From positions 4,821,748 through 4,885,747 of the forward strand of contig NZ_CP036266.1 in NCBI RefSeq assembly GCF_007744075.1: a stretch of DNA of 64,000 nt, read 5' to 3'. Below are positions 54,964 through 63,134 of this stretch, one piece after another; position 1 is the stretch's first letter, and each line of letters begins with the position of its first letter. The position numbers were made by a program, and so were the translations under genes. The stretch is from Gimesia chilikensis (GTDB lineage: Bacteria > Planctomycetota > Planctomycetia > Planctomycetales > Planctomycetaceae). The notes below the pieces were generated by a model. It had not been told where the DNA came from and ran no database searches. It saw only the letters and a program-made list of their open reading frames with translations.

Positions 54964-56060
54964 GCGGCTGTTCTTCACTACTGCGAACTATTGTTACAAT
55001 ACTCGGTACCGACTCGCAGTGCGAACACACCGACAGCCTGCAGGCCATGCTGCACGGTCATGTGGCCGGCTTTGGAAATCTACCGGATTCCCAAAGTGCC
55101 ACGAAGAACCGGAGAAATTGGAGATCGAAAATTTCTCGACTGACAGATCAGATATGGGGAACCAGTGACTCCGCATATCTGAATTCCGTACTGTCCACGC
55201 TTGACGAAACTCAATCAAAAATTGTCATCGGCTACTGGGGAACACTGCCACTGCCTGATTTGCTGGCGATAAAAAAGGCCCGTCCAGATGTCAAAGTGGT
55301 ATTACTGCTGCTGTGTTACCCTCTGGCCTTGTCACATGGTGGAATTCTCCGGCAGGACTTTTATCTGCGAAGGGCCGCCCGATTTCTGGATGGAATCGTG
55401 TTTCCGTCGGACCTGACCGAGGGGTATGTGCGTGGCCGAGTCTTTCGCACCGGCTTTCCACCATCGGTCGTCATCCCTCCCTGCTGGCCTCGAAGCTTTC
55501 AGGCGACTTGCGAACTGCGTCGCACGGCGGCGAGTCCGAGTTTGATTTTCGTCGGGCGAACAGACATGAGCAGTCCCACAGCCACTACGGCCGACGACGT
55601 GCGTCCGTTAATGAACAGCATCCTCGGTACGGGCATTGATTTACACCATGCCCGGTCGCCCGAGACGGATGATGGTCACCCGCATCGCCGCCATTTCTCA
55701 CCACTTCCGATGCGAGAATTGATCGACAAAATTGGTGAATTTGATGCGAGTCTGATCGCGTATAACACTCAGGGATGTGCACGCGACGACCGTTTCTACC
55801 TGACAATTCCCGACCGATTAATCACCAGCGTGGCTGCGGGGGTTCCCGTGGCAATTCCGAGGCAGGGTTATGGTGCCATCAAGAGCTACCTGAGGGATTA
55901 CCCCCTGTTAGAGTTCGACACGGCAGACGAACTCGCACAGACGCTTGCTGACCGTTCGCTGGTTGCGAAATTGCGCGAAGCGGCGTGGAATTCGCGATCA
56001 AATTACGATGCGGCACTCTACAGTCCGGCGCTCGCTCAGTTCCTGAATCGGTTACTTTAA
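54960..56060 (+). CDS. Glycosyltransferase-like protein (GT-B type, tentative)
   Basis: This 366-residue protein has a two-domain Rossmann pattern. Strands IVIGYWGTLPLPDLLAI and VKVVLLLLCYPLALSHGG belong to the first half. LIFVGRTDM opens the second, followed by DASLIAYNTQGCARDD, RLITSVAAGVPVAIPRQGYGAI and a helical C-terminus, as in GT-B glycosyltransferases. The sugar and acceptor are unknown. Its start overlaps the stop of the preceding small membrane gene. Base composition is more GC-rich than the metal genes. Confidence 0.6.
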   Translation: MSGCSSLLRTIVTILGTDSQCEHTDSLQAMLHGHVAGFGNLPDSQSATKNRRNWRSKISRLTDQIWGTSDSAYLNSVLSTLDETQSKIVIGYWGTLPLPDLLAIKKARPDVKVVLLLLCYPLALSHGGILRQDFYLRRAARFLDGIVFPSDLTEGYVRGRVFRTGFPPSVVIPPCWPRSFQATCELRRTAASPSLIFVGRTDMSSPTATTADDVRPLMNSILGTGIDLHHARSPETDDGHPHRRHFSPLPMRELIDKIGEFDASLIAYNTQGCARDDRFYLTIPDRLITSVAAGVPVAIPRQGYGAIKSYLRDYPLLEFDTADELAQTLADRSLVAKLREAAWNSRSNYDAALYSPALAQFLNRLL

Positions 56061-56093
56061 TAGCAACGACCAATTATCAGGTGTCCGGTCGAA

Positions 56094-56612
56094 TTAAGAT
56101 GCGAGTAGAAGGGCTCTGGGGCATCGGAATTTGTGTCGGTTCGCGTTCCAGGTTCGCTGGTTTCCGGTCACCGCTTGTGCGGCGTTTGATGTAGCGGTAT
56201 CGTCATCCCCTGCAGCCAAGCCTGTTTTAGTTGTCTCTTGTATAAGTCGCTGCTCGAATTGATCGAGAGCAGAGAAGACGTGAAAGATCAGTTCTCCTGA
56301 AGGTGTTGTTGTATCGATGATACCGACAATAATCGAACGAAATCCGATTTCTCGTTCCTTCAGCTCTTCGATCATAGTTGCGAGATAACGTAGTGGTCGT
56401 CTCAGACAGCCTAGCTTCCAAACAAGGAGAGTATTTCCACTTCGCAAATTTACTTGTCAAAGCAATAAAAACGGTCGATCAGTTTTAGTGCCCGAGAGTT
56501 TGTCACAGAAGATGTGCTCCTGTTTGACCCCATGTTCCAGTTGATTTCTACCGTCTAAATTGAAAGCCAACTTCAAAGAGAGAAATAGTATGCAAACTAG
56601 ACCAGAAATCAT
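56094..56612 (-). pseudogene. Decayed serine resolvase (Tn3 type)
   Basis: Fragments in two frames match resolvase: HGVKQEHIFCDKLSGTKTDRP (part) within 56457-56612, then LVWKLGCLRRPLRYLATMIE and IDTTTPSGELIFHVFSALDQFEQRL within 56094-56447. Frameshifts separate them, and the catalytic start with Tyr-Arg-Ser is unrecognisable. It marks a past transposon next to the glycosyltransferase-like gene. Confidence 0.8.
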
Positions 56613-56717
56613 CTTGATCAGAGCTAATTTGACTTTATGTCCCCGAGACCTAGACTTCACCAACGACTGTCTAAGGAATAATTGCACTTTTCATTTCCAG
56701 AAACGAGCTGAAATAAC

Positions 56718-57776
56718 ATGGGCTACTCTATCACCCAGGCCAAACCGAGTGACGATCAGAAAGAACTGATTTCCTTGATCAATCGGAATTTTCAGAAAAA
56801 CGACCCCCAGTGGTTTAACTGGTCTCAACGGCAGAATCCATTTGGTGAAAACCTCTGCTGGCTGGCCCGGGAAGAATCAGTCGGTAAACTTATTGGTTCT
56901 ACTGGCCTGTTGCGAAGGCGCATGAACTATGGCGGCCAGTCCTTTGTAGTCGGTCAGGCTGAAGCAATCAACATCGATGAAGCACACAGATCGGCTCAGG
57001 CAGCGCTCAAACTGCAACGCGCCTTAATCTCTCACCTGCCCGAAACGGACTTTCACTTTGTGTATGGCATGACGGAAACTGCGGCGGCGGTCTTTAAACG
57101 ATGTCGCTACAAACAAATCGGCACCTTCCAGCATTGGGTCAAACCGCTGCGCAGTGAATACAAGCTTAAGAATAAAATCTCGAACAGATTTGTCAGAAAA
57201 GGAGCGACAGTACTCATTGATCTGGCACTTAATCTCTACTCTCTCGAATCCAGAACATTCAAGTCGCATCGTCTTAAAGTAAATAATGACGCACCGATTG
57301 ATGAACGGTTTCATCGACTTTTTGAAAAGCATGCTCACAATCTTATCATGGTCGAGCGCACGCGCGAATTTCTGGAATGGCGTTTTTGTCATGAGCCGTC
57401 GACTCGCTTCCAGATCATGACTTTGGAGAACCGTGAGCAGGAGCTACTGGGCTATCTGGTTTATGTGATTGGGGAAACCGGCCGAAATGGTGACCATGCA
57501 GCGGGAATTCAGGACTTTTTCTATCGCGACCAGAAATCATTCCAACAGTTACTGGTGGCTTTCATCCAGCACTGCCGTCAGATCAGAATGGAAACGATCG
57601 TCATGAATTATTTTGGTCGAAAAGAAATCGCAAACATGCTTTCGCGATTCGGGTTCTTTCAACGTAAGTCGTCGACCCAGGTCTTTGTGCATGACAATCC
57701 CCAGTTTAAAGACTTTCAAATGGAAGTCCTGCACGACTCCAATTGCTGGCACCTGACAAACGCCGAACTGCTGTAA
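56718..57776 (+). CDS. GNAT-like N-acyltransferase
   Basis: This 352-residue protein has two acyltransferase-like halves. The first contains LIGSTGLLRRRMNYGGQSFV and AQAALKLQRALISHLPETDF, in the place of the acetyl-CoA loop. The second contains LGYLVYVIGETG, then LVAFIQHCRQIRMETIVMNY and MLSRFGFFQRKSS. Such proteins acylate sugars, peptides or amino acids. The target is unknown. It stands between a decayed resolvase and an IS630 remnant, so it may be transposon cargo. Confidence 0.7.
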   Translation: MGYSITQAKPSDDQKELISLINRNFQKNDPQWFNWSQRQNPFGENLCWLAREESVGKLIGSTGLLRRRMNYGGQSFVVGQAEAINIDEAHRSAQAALKLQRALISHLPETDFHFVYGMTETAAAVFKRCRYKQIGTFQHWVKPLRSEYKLKNKISNRFVRKGATVLIDLALNLYSLESRTFKSHRLKVNNDAPIDERFHRLFEKHAHNLIMVERTREFLEWRFCHEPSTRFQIMTLENREQELLGYLVYVIGETGRNGDHAAGIQDFFYRDQKSFQQLLVAFIQHCRQIRMETIVMNYFGRKEIANMLSRFGFFQRKSSTQVFVHDNPQFKDFQMEVLHDSNCWHLTNAELL

Positions 57777-57904
57777 CTGTCTCAGAAAATAAACGGTCTA
57801 TCAACGGGTAACCGAGACCATGCCACTGATACCACATCAGTTTTATCGGTAGCTCGAGGTGTGGCTATCCAGAGCAGCCAGCACGATCGTTATATCATCG
57901 TGCT

Positions 57905-58750
57905 GCACCAGCGACCGCGCCTTCTCTGCGGGGAATGCTTCATAAAATGCCCCCTTGGTGTGCGTGTTCAAATTGTCGCAGATGACGACACTTTTCTGGT
58001 AGAACGGTAGCGCGTTGTCAGCAGCCGTTCCATTTCAATCGCCCAGTCGGCTTTGGTCCTGTGATCGCGGACACGGACTTCACGCCAACCCGACAGAGGT
58101 TCCGTAAACAGGAATACGCTGGCGGTTCCACACCGCTCATATTCATAGTCGACTCGACGTGCCTGTTTTCTGGTTGCCGGTATGGGCTGGCGAACTTCTT
58201 TGCGAAGCTGAACGGGTTGCTCATCCATGCACAGCACGGGATATTCACTGTTGTAAAGGGCTTCATAGGTGTCTAGAACCTCTTCCATCGACGCAATAAA
58301 TTCGGCGTCGGCTTCTGGTGAAATCACCCAGTACTGAATTTTGCGCTGTGTTATACCGTTTTTTTAAGCGTTTGACGAATTGTTTCGTGACTGATCGATT
58401 CGACCAGTCCCAGTTCCACTACCCGTTCTGCCAGCAGCCGAAGCGACCAGTTTACATATCCTTTTGACGGTTTCCCCAGACGCATGGCAATCACCCGCGC
58501 TTCCTGTTTGCCGACAAGAACTTTCTGTCTCGGTGGTGACTCCCGAGTCTTGCCATTTAAGGCAATCTCAAATCCATCGACGACGAGCCGTTTGCGGAGA
58601 TTTTCAATGGTCTGAACGCGACATGAAAACGCTTCAGCAATCTTCTTGTCTGTCCAGTTTGGTCCCCGCACATCTGCCTTCAGCAGAATTTCTGCGCGTC
58701 TTACTTTCTGAGGCGAACCTTTCAGTCGCTTGCGGACATCCGTAAGTTCC
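57905..58750 (-). pseudogene. IS630-family transposase remnant
   Basis: From 58750 downward the sequence reads as an IS630 transposase: LTDVRKRLKGSPQKVRRAEI, the HTH WTDKKIAEAFSCRVQTIENL and SISHETIRQTLKK. A shift at an A7 run near 58360 leads into QYWVISPEADAEF, VLCMDEQPVQL (first catalytic Asp) and SGWREVRV. A second shift near 57990 precedes VVICDNLNTHTKG (second Asp). The third catalytic residue and the N-terminal start are gone, so the element is dead. Confidence 0.85.
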
Positions 58751-58983
58751 GGATGAAATTCGAAACAATAGATGACCATTGTCACGGGATGCAAAATCAA
58801 AATTCCCAGAATAACACCGCTCAGTGTATGAACCGGCACGATACACTTCAGCCGATCATGATGCCGTTCTGTTAATTTTCCTTGGTTGTCAGGTTTCTCA
58901 TTATGCGATAGCGCTTCTTCTCTTCGAGCGGTTATCTCGGTAACCATTTTGGTTGATGGATCTCGGTCGAATGTATGATTCAT
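58351..58983 (-). CDS. Truncated membrane protein fused in frame to the IS630 remnant
   Basis: AAGGAAGG precedes an ATG at 58983, and the first 79 residues are a genuine-looking protein: a charged start (MNHTFDRDPSTKMVTEI), then one membrane helix VHTLSGVILGILILHPVTMV. At about residue 80 it changes into IS630 transposase without a frame break and stops at 58351. It is the last gene of the redox operon, so the insertion probably removed most of a cytochrome-associated membrane subunit. The original function cannot be told. Confidence 0.6.
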   Translation of the reverse strand: MNHTFDRDPSTKMVTEITARREEALSHNEKPDNQGKLTERHHDRLKCIVPVHTLSGVILGILILHPVTMVIYCFEFHPELTDVRKRLKGSPQKVRRAEILLKADVRGPNWTDKKIAEAFSCRVQTIENLRKRLVVDGFEIALNGKTRESPPRQKVLVGKQEARVIAMRLGKPSKGYVNWSLRLLAERVVELGLVESISHETIRQTLKKTV

Positions 58984-59020
58984 TTGATTTTGCCTTCCTT
59001 GCCGATAAACCATTACGATG

Positions 59021-59776
59021 CTAATGGTGTTTGTACCAGCCAGCCCCAAGGATGTCGTTCCAAGATGTTGTCTGGTGGCACTGGAAACATTGATCAACAC
59101 GAGCGTGTGGCCGACCAGCAACGCGGGCTGAAATCATTTTGAAGTGCATCATGTAGTGACTGGGCGGTGCCTGGTGACATTGCGCGCAGTCCATTGAATT
59201 GGGGGATGGGTGTCGGAATTCGGCAATCATCCACTTGTCCGTAGCGTGGCATTGAGCACAGTCTTGGCCGAAGAGTTGGAAATGGCGGTCATCGTTTGAG
59301 TGGCAGGTGGCACAATTGAGGGCCACTTCGTCTGGCGTTATGTTGGCGTGCGGTGGCACCCATAACTTCGACCAAGTCAGCAATTTGTTGTTTACATCAT
59401 CATCCTTCAATTGGCGCATACCTATCTTGGCCAGCATCACGTGGTCCATACTTGTCGCACGTTTTCCTCGGCCTTGATGTTCCAAGTGGCACTCTTTGCA
59501 GCTACTGATACTGCCATGGAACGACGTCGGTTGCCGTTGCAAAAGAGACTCGTTGTTGGCATGGCAGACGATGCATTTCGACGTCTCGATGCCGGTGACC
59601 GATGTGTGGCATGCGGCGCAATTGTTTTCCAAATGCGCATGAGCGGCCGACAATTGGCCGGGTTCGGCCAAGCGTTGCCAGGTTGCGGGTTGTTTCAGCG
59701 CAGATTCGCTCGACGTCATGATCCACAGAACGACGAACAAAATGCTTGCAACAATGTAGATCCATTTGCTTTTCAT
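59021..59776 (-). CDS. Multiheme c-type cytochrome (seven CxxCH)
   Basis: This 251-residue protein is anchored or exported by an N-terminal helix (WIYIVASILFVVLWIM). It has seven heme-binding motifs: CAACH, CIVCH, CKECH, CATCH, CAQCH twice and CFQCH. Several further His could be distal ligands. It would carry electrons in the periplasm between the reductase and cytochrome b-like proteins encoded upstream and an unknown acceptor. It lies eight bases after the coiled-coil gene. Confidence 0.9.
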   Translation of the reverse strand: MKSKWIYIVASILFVVLWIMTSSESALKQPATWQRLAEPGQLSAAHAHLENNCAACHTSVTGIETSKCIVCHANNESLLQRQPTSFHGSISSCKECHLEHQGRGKRATSMDHVMLAKIGMRQLKDDDVNNKLLTWSKLWVPPHANITPDEVALNCATCHSNDDRHFQLFGQDCAQCHATDKWMIAEFRHPSPNSMDCAQCHQAPPSHYMMHFKMISARVAGRPHARVDQCFQCHQTTSWNDILGAGWYKHH

Positions 59777-59784
59777 GTGTCATT

Positions 59785-60234
59785 TCAGCCCTGCTTTTTC
59801 TTCTGTCGCTCACGTACGAGTCTGATTTCCACTTTCAGGCGATCTGACTGACTGCTCAGAATATCTGCCGCGGAACCATTCCCGGATTTATGTTTCGCCT
59901 CGGCAAGTTTCTCCAACTCACTCGCCAACTTAATAGATCTCTCCAGCAGCTTGATCCGCTCTTCATGACTAGTGGCGAGTTCGAGTTTCACCAGCAGAAG
60001 TTGCTGACGCGCCTGTACAACAGACTCTATACCAGTTTCTCCGTTGCGATAAGCTTCTGTTTGTACTCTTACAAGTTGCGAAAGTACGAGTTGACGCTTC
60101 TGCAAAAGTTCAACGATGGACTCCGCGGTTACAGCCGTCGGTTCTTTACCGAATGAACCAGCGGACCCCACGGTCAGAATCGTCGCAATAAAGAAGCCGG
60201 TCACAAATTGATTAAGTCGAAGTGTCGTGTTCAT
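59785..60234 (-). CDS. Periplasmic helical protein, TolC-hairpin-like
   Basis: This 149-residue protein has a signal peptide followed by one long helical region. AESIVELLQKRQLVLSQLVRVQ and ETGIESVVQARQQLLLVKLE resemble a single hairpin of outer-membrane efflux proteins, too short to form a channel. It lies between the cytochrome b-like and cytochrome c genes. It may be a structural or assembly factor of that complex, but function is unknown. Confidence 0.6.
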   Translation of the reverse strand: MNTTLRLNQFVTGFFIATILTVGSAGSFGKEPTAVTAESIVELLQKRQLVLSQLVRVQTEAYRNGETGIESVVQARQQLLLVKLELATSHEERIKLLERSIKLASELEKLAEAKHKSGNGSAADILSSQSDRLKVEIRLVRERQKKKQG

Positions 60235-60271
60235 GGTTTTTCTCCTGGGACATGTCAGTTAAAGATGATGC

Positions 60272-61042
60272 TTACCTAAACCACCTCAGACCAAAATAGA
60301 TCGCGAAGTACACGTGTAGAGCCAACAGTCCGTACAAAATGAACGAGATTATGATGTGCAACTTGAGCCACTTTCCAAACCACTTTTTAAAATTCTCATG
60401 GGTTGCAATGGCGTACTCGACATCGGCAATGGCCTCGGCCAAGCGAACCATTTCGCGAGGGGACGAAGCAAAGGCATCATTTGTTTGCGGCAAGGATTTC
60501 TCTGTAAGGAAGAATCTCGCAGCCTGTCTGGAAAAGAAGCCAGTGAAGTTACGGACTATGTGGGTTTCCTGAGGACGATTCGCCAGTTCTTTCTTAGTGT
60601 GATCATAAATTATTTCCAATTTACCAAGCTGGGCATTCTTCTCGCGGATTTCTGTAGAGATCTGGTTCATCAGGTATCGTCCCACAAAGCCGCTGACCAC
60701 AACCAGCAACGTCATCGCTGTCAGAGCGATACCAAGTGGGCTTTCGTACTTGTGGCCGCTATGGATCACTACCAGGATTGGTCCAGTGACTCCCGCATAA
60801 ATGTGCCACGCCAGCAGTGTCCGCATGGAGACGTACTTTGTCACAACTTTCTTGAGTCGTTTTACGCGTTTGACGATCATATAAGCAAGTGGCACGAGCA
60901 TCAGCAGCGCACCAGTCACACCGAACATTCCGCCCCATAAACTGCCTGCGAACCGTGGTGATTCGTGAAACGGGAAACCTAGCCAGGTGATGAGCATCAA
61001 CACCACCAAACCAGTCACTACGATTTTTTCACGCTCTTTCAT
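60272..61042 (-). CDS. Cytochrome b-like membrane protein
   Basis: This 256-residue protein has about five transmembrane helices. His residues occur in pairs at helix ends (LLAWHIYAGVTGPILVVIHSGH in the middle and KLHIIISFILYGLLALHVYF at the end), which suggests two b-type hemes bridging the membrane, as in ferric reductase or cytochrome b561 relatives. A cytoplasmic helical loop of about 70 residues separates them. It starts five bases after the reductase stop and so forms an operon with it. Confidence 0.75.
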   Translation of the reverse strand: MKEREKIVVTGLVVLMLITWLGFPFHESPRFAGSLWGGMFGVTGALLMLVPLAYMIVKRVKRLKKVVTKYVSMRTLLAWHIYAGVTGPILVVIHSGHKYESPLGIALTAMTLLVVVSGFVGRYLMNQISTEIREKNAQLGKLEIIYDHTKKELANRPQETHIVRNFTGFFSRQAARFFLTEKSLPQTNDAFASSPREMVRLAEAIADVEYAIATHENFKKWFGKWLKLHIIISFILYGLLALHVYFAIYFGLRWFR

Positions 61043-61046
61043 CTTC

Positions 61047-63065
61047 TTACGCTTCTACACTTACATTGCCGGATGATTTTGCTTGACAGGCAAGAATCAT
61101 TCCTGTCTCTTTGTCTTCCGGTTCCAAGCCATCTTCAACTTCCATGGAAACTTTTCCTGACAGGAGTTTGACTACGCACACCCCACACGAGCCAACCCGG
61201 CAGGAATAGTCGATGTCAACGTCCACCCGCTCGGAAGCCTCCAAAACGGTCTCGTCCACCTGAAATTGTGTTGACTTGGCTGACTTACTGAAGGTCACCG
61301 TTCCGCCAGTCTCAGCAATGTCCGTCCCAGCCGCCTTCGCTCGTTCTTTGGCTCGTACTTGTGGTTTCTGTTCGCCTCCAAAATTCTCGGTGTGTATGCT
61401 CTCCATAGGCACTTTGAGTTTGAGCAGCATTTTCTTGGCTGCATCCATCATCGCAACCGGACCACAGATGTGAATCCGTCTGGAAGCAATTTCTGGCACC
61501 CACTCAGCTAATAAGTCTCGCGATAGCCTACCCTTCCGATAGCCATCCCTTTCCTCTTCGATGCGACTCATCGCAACGAAAACATGCAAATTCTCATGTT
61601 GCTCCTGAAGCCGCTTAAGTTCGGACTCGAAGATGAAATGCTCAGGGTCATGACAGGCCACGATAAAGTAGATGTCACCATTCCAGACCATGTCCGTCAG
61701 AGCGCGGGTGACACTCATCATCGGCGTGATCCCCACGCCACCAGCTATCAACACAATGCTGTCTGCCTCTTTGCCTGTGAATATGAATTTGCCACTAGGG
61801 GCCTGCACTTCGATTGTGTCGCCAACTTTTAATTCGTCGTGAAGATATCGAGAGCCCGCGCCATATTCTTCCCGCTTGACTGAGATCTCACAGTAGTATC
61901 CCTGGGTTGGCGATGAGGAGATCGTGTAACTTCGCCTGATCGGTTTTTCGCCGACCGGCAACGTGAGCGTGAGAAACTGACCTGGCAAATAATTAAAAGG
62001 GATGCCGCTCCCATGGCAGGCGACCAGCCGAAAAGTTTTTACGTCGGGTGTTTCCTGGTTGATGCGGGCCACCCGCAACCGGCATAGCTTCTTCTTACGA
62101 ATCGGCAGGAGACCTGCTGAGATATCTGGCCGATCAGTTAATTCCTCGTCACTGGGGCAAGTCTCTTCCGAATCATTGCAACAATCGGCAACGGTTGCCG
62201 ACTTATTGGAATCCTTCGAGGTTGCAGGATGCTCAGGTTCAGTCAGTGAATCTGATGGCAGACTGGTCGAGGGAGAAACCTTCGTCGTACTGGCACCTTC
62301 GTTAGCCGACTCGTCTGTGATAAGTTTATCAAGCAGCGCCGATGCACGACGCATCTTAAAGAAGTACATGGCAATCATAGCGGCAGCGAAGACACTCAGT
62401 AAAACCATCACTCCTGTGTGAAAGGGCGTCATGCCCCAGAGCCGCACTCCCGTCGGTTTCGCACCTGCAGGTGGCAGCAGGTGCATCTCGCGCTTAAACC
62501 ATTGTAAAGCGACGTTGCGGGGAGCTTTACCCTCGTCGATTGCACGGTGAGCAGCCAAACCACTTTCAAATTGCGCTAAACCCTCTCGCATCTTGGCCGT
62601 GGCCACTTGCATCGCAGCGAAATCGTCGGTAGGTACGGTGTTGGTCAGTTCGTCAAGCCCAGTGGCTAGCAGTTTCGCGCCTTCCATCATCCGCTGGTGG
62701 GCTTCCTGTACGATCACAGCCCGCTCTTCCATGGGTAGGTCGGGCAGGTCCATCAGCTTGGGGTACAGTTCTTTGGGCTTGGGCGCGCCCATTCTCTCCA
62801 TCATGACATCCATGCCGCTATCCTTCCCGCCTCCCATCATTCCGCCCATGCCACCACCTTTGCCGCCCCCCATCATGCCAGGGTTTTTGCCCGCCGGTCC
62901 TGCGTTACCTGTTCCAGCCTGTCCCGGGTGATGTTTTTTGTGCTCTTCGGGAGACACCTGCCCATAGGTGAGCGACGTTACCATGAACGCAAGGCCGAGC
63001 ACAGCAAGGAACGGTACACTGGTCCAAGGGATTGCCCTAAAGTTCAGAATCAAGTCTTTACGCAT
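61047..63065 (-). CDS. Membrane-bound NAD(P)H reductase with FAD and 2Fe-2S domains
   Basis: This 672-residue protein is built of several parts. It has a signal peptide, a Gly/Met-rich segment with repeated M-M-G-G-G-K, a helical domain, a transmembrane helix (MVLLSVFAAAMIAMYFF), then an FNR-like unit with RRSYTISSSPTQG (FAD) and AGGVGITPMMSVTRAL (NAD(P)H). The C-terminal plant-type ferredoxin has CRVGSCGVCVVK plus a later Cys (ILACQAK). It would pass electrons from NAD(P)H to the cytochrome b-like protein encoded next. ATG 63065 follows GGAGAC. Confidence 0.88.
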   Translation of the reverse strand: MRKDLILNFRAIPWTSVPFLAVLGLAFMVTSLTYGQVSPEEHKKHHPGQAGTGNAGPAGKNPGMMGGGKGGGMGGMMGGGKDSGMDVMMERMGAPKPKELYPKLMDLPDLPMEERAVIVQEAHQRMMEGAKLLATGLDELTNTVPTDDFAAMQVATAKMREGLAQFESGLAAHRAIDEGKAPRNVALQWFKREMHLLPPAGAKPTGVRLWGMTPFHTGVMVLLSVFAAAMIAMYFFKMRRASALLDKLITDESANEGASTTKVSPSTSLPSDSLTEPEHPATSKDSNKSATVADCCNDSEETCPSDEELTDRPDISAGLLPIRKKKLCRLRVARINQETPDVKTFRLVACHGSGIPFNYLPGQFLTLTLPVGEKPIRRSYTISSSPTQGYYCEISVKREEYGAGSRYLHDELKVGDTIEVQAPSGKFIFTGKEADSIVLIAGGVGITPMMSVTRALTDMVWNGDIYFIVACHDPEHFIFESELKRLQEQHENLHVFVAMSRIEEERDGYRKGRLSRDLLAEWVPEIASRRIHICGPVAMMDAAKKMLLKLKVPMESIHTENFGGEQKPQVRAKERAKAAGTDIAETGGTVTFSKSAKSTQFQVDETVLEASERVDVDIDYSCRVGSCGVCVVKLLSGKVSMEVEDGLEPEDKETGMILACQAKSSGNVSVEA

Positions 63066-63134
63066 GCTGTCTCCAGTCACTCTCACATCAGCTTTCATTG
63101 CGGCGATTAACTTACGCTGGTCTCGCTCTCATTT

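Noticed and set aside
60356-60940. 194-codon plus-strand ORF
   Set aside because: It is antisense to the cytochrome b-like gene, whose frame has the paired His helices.
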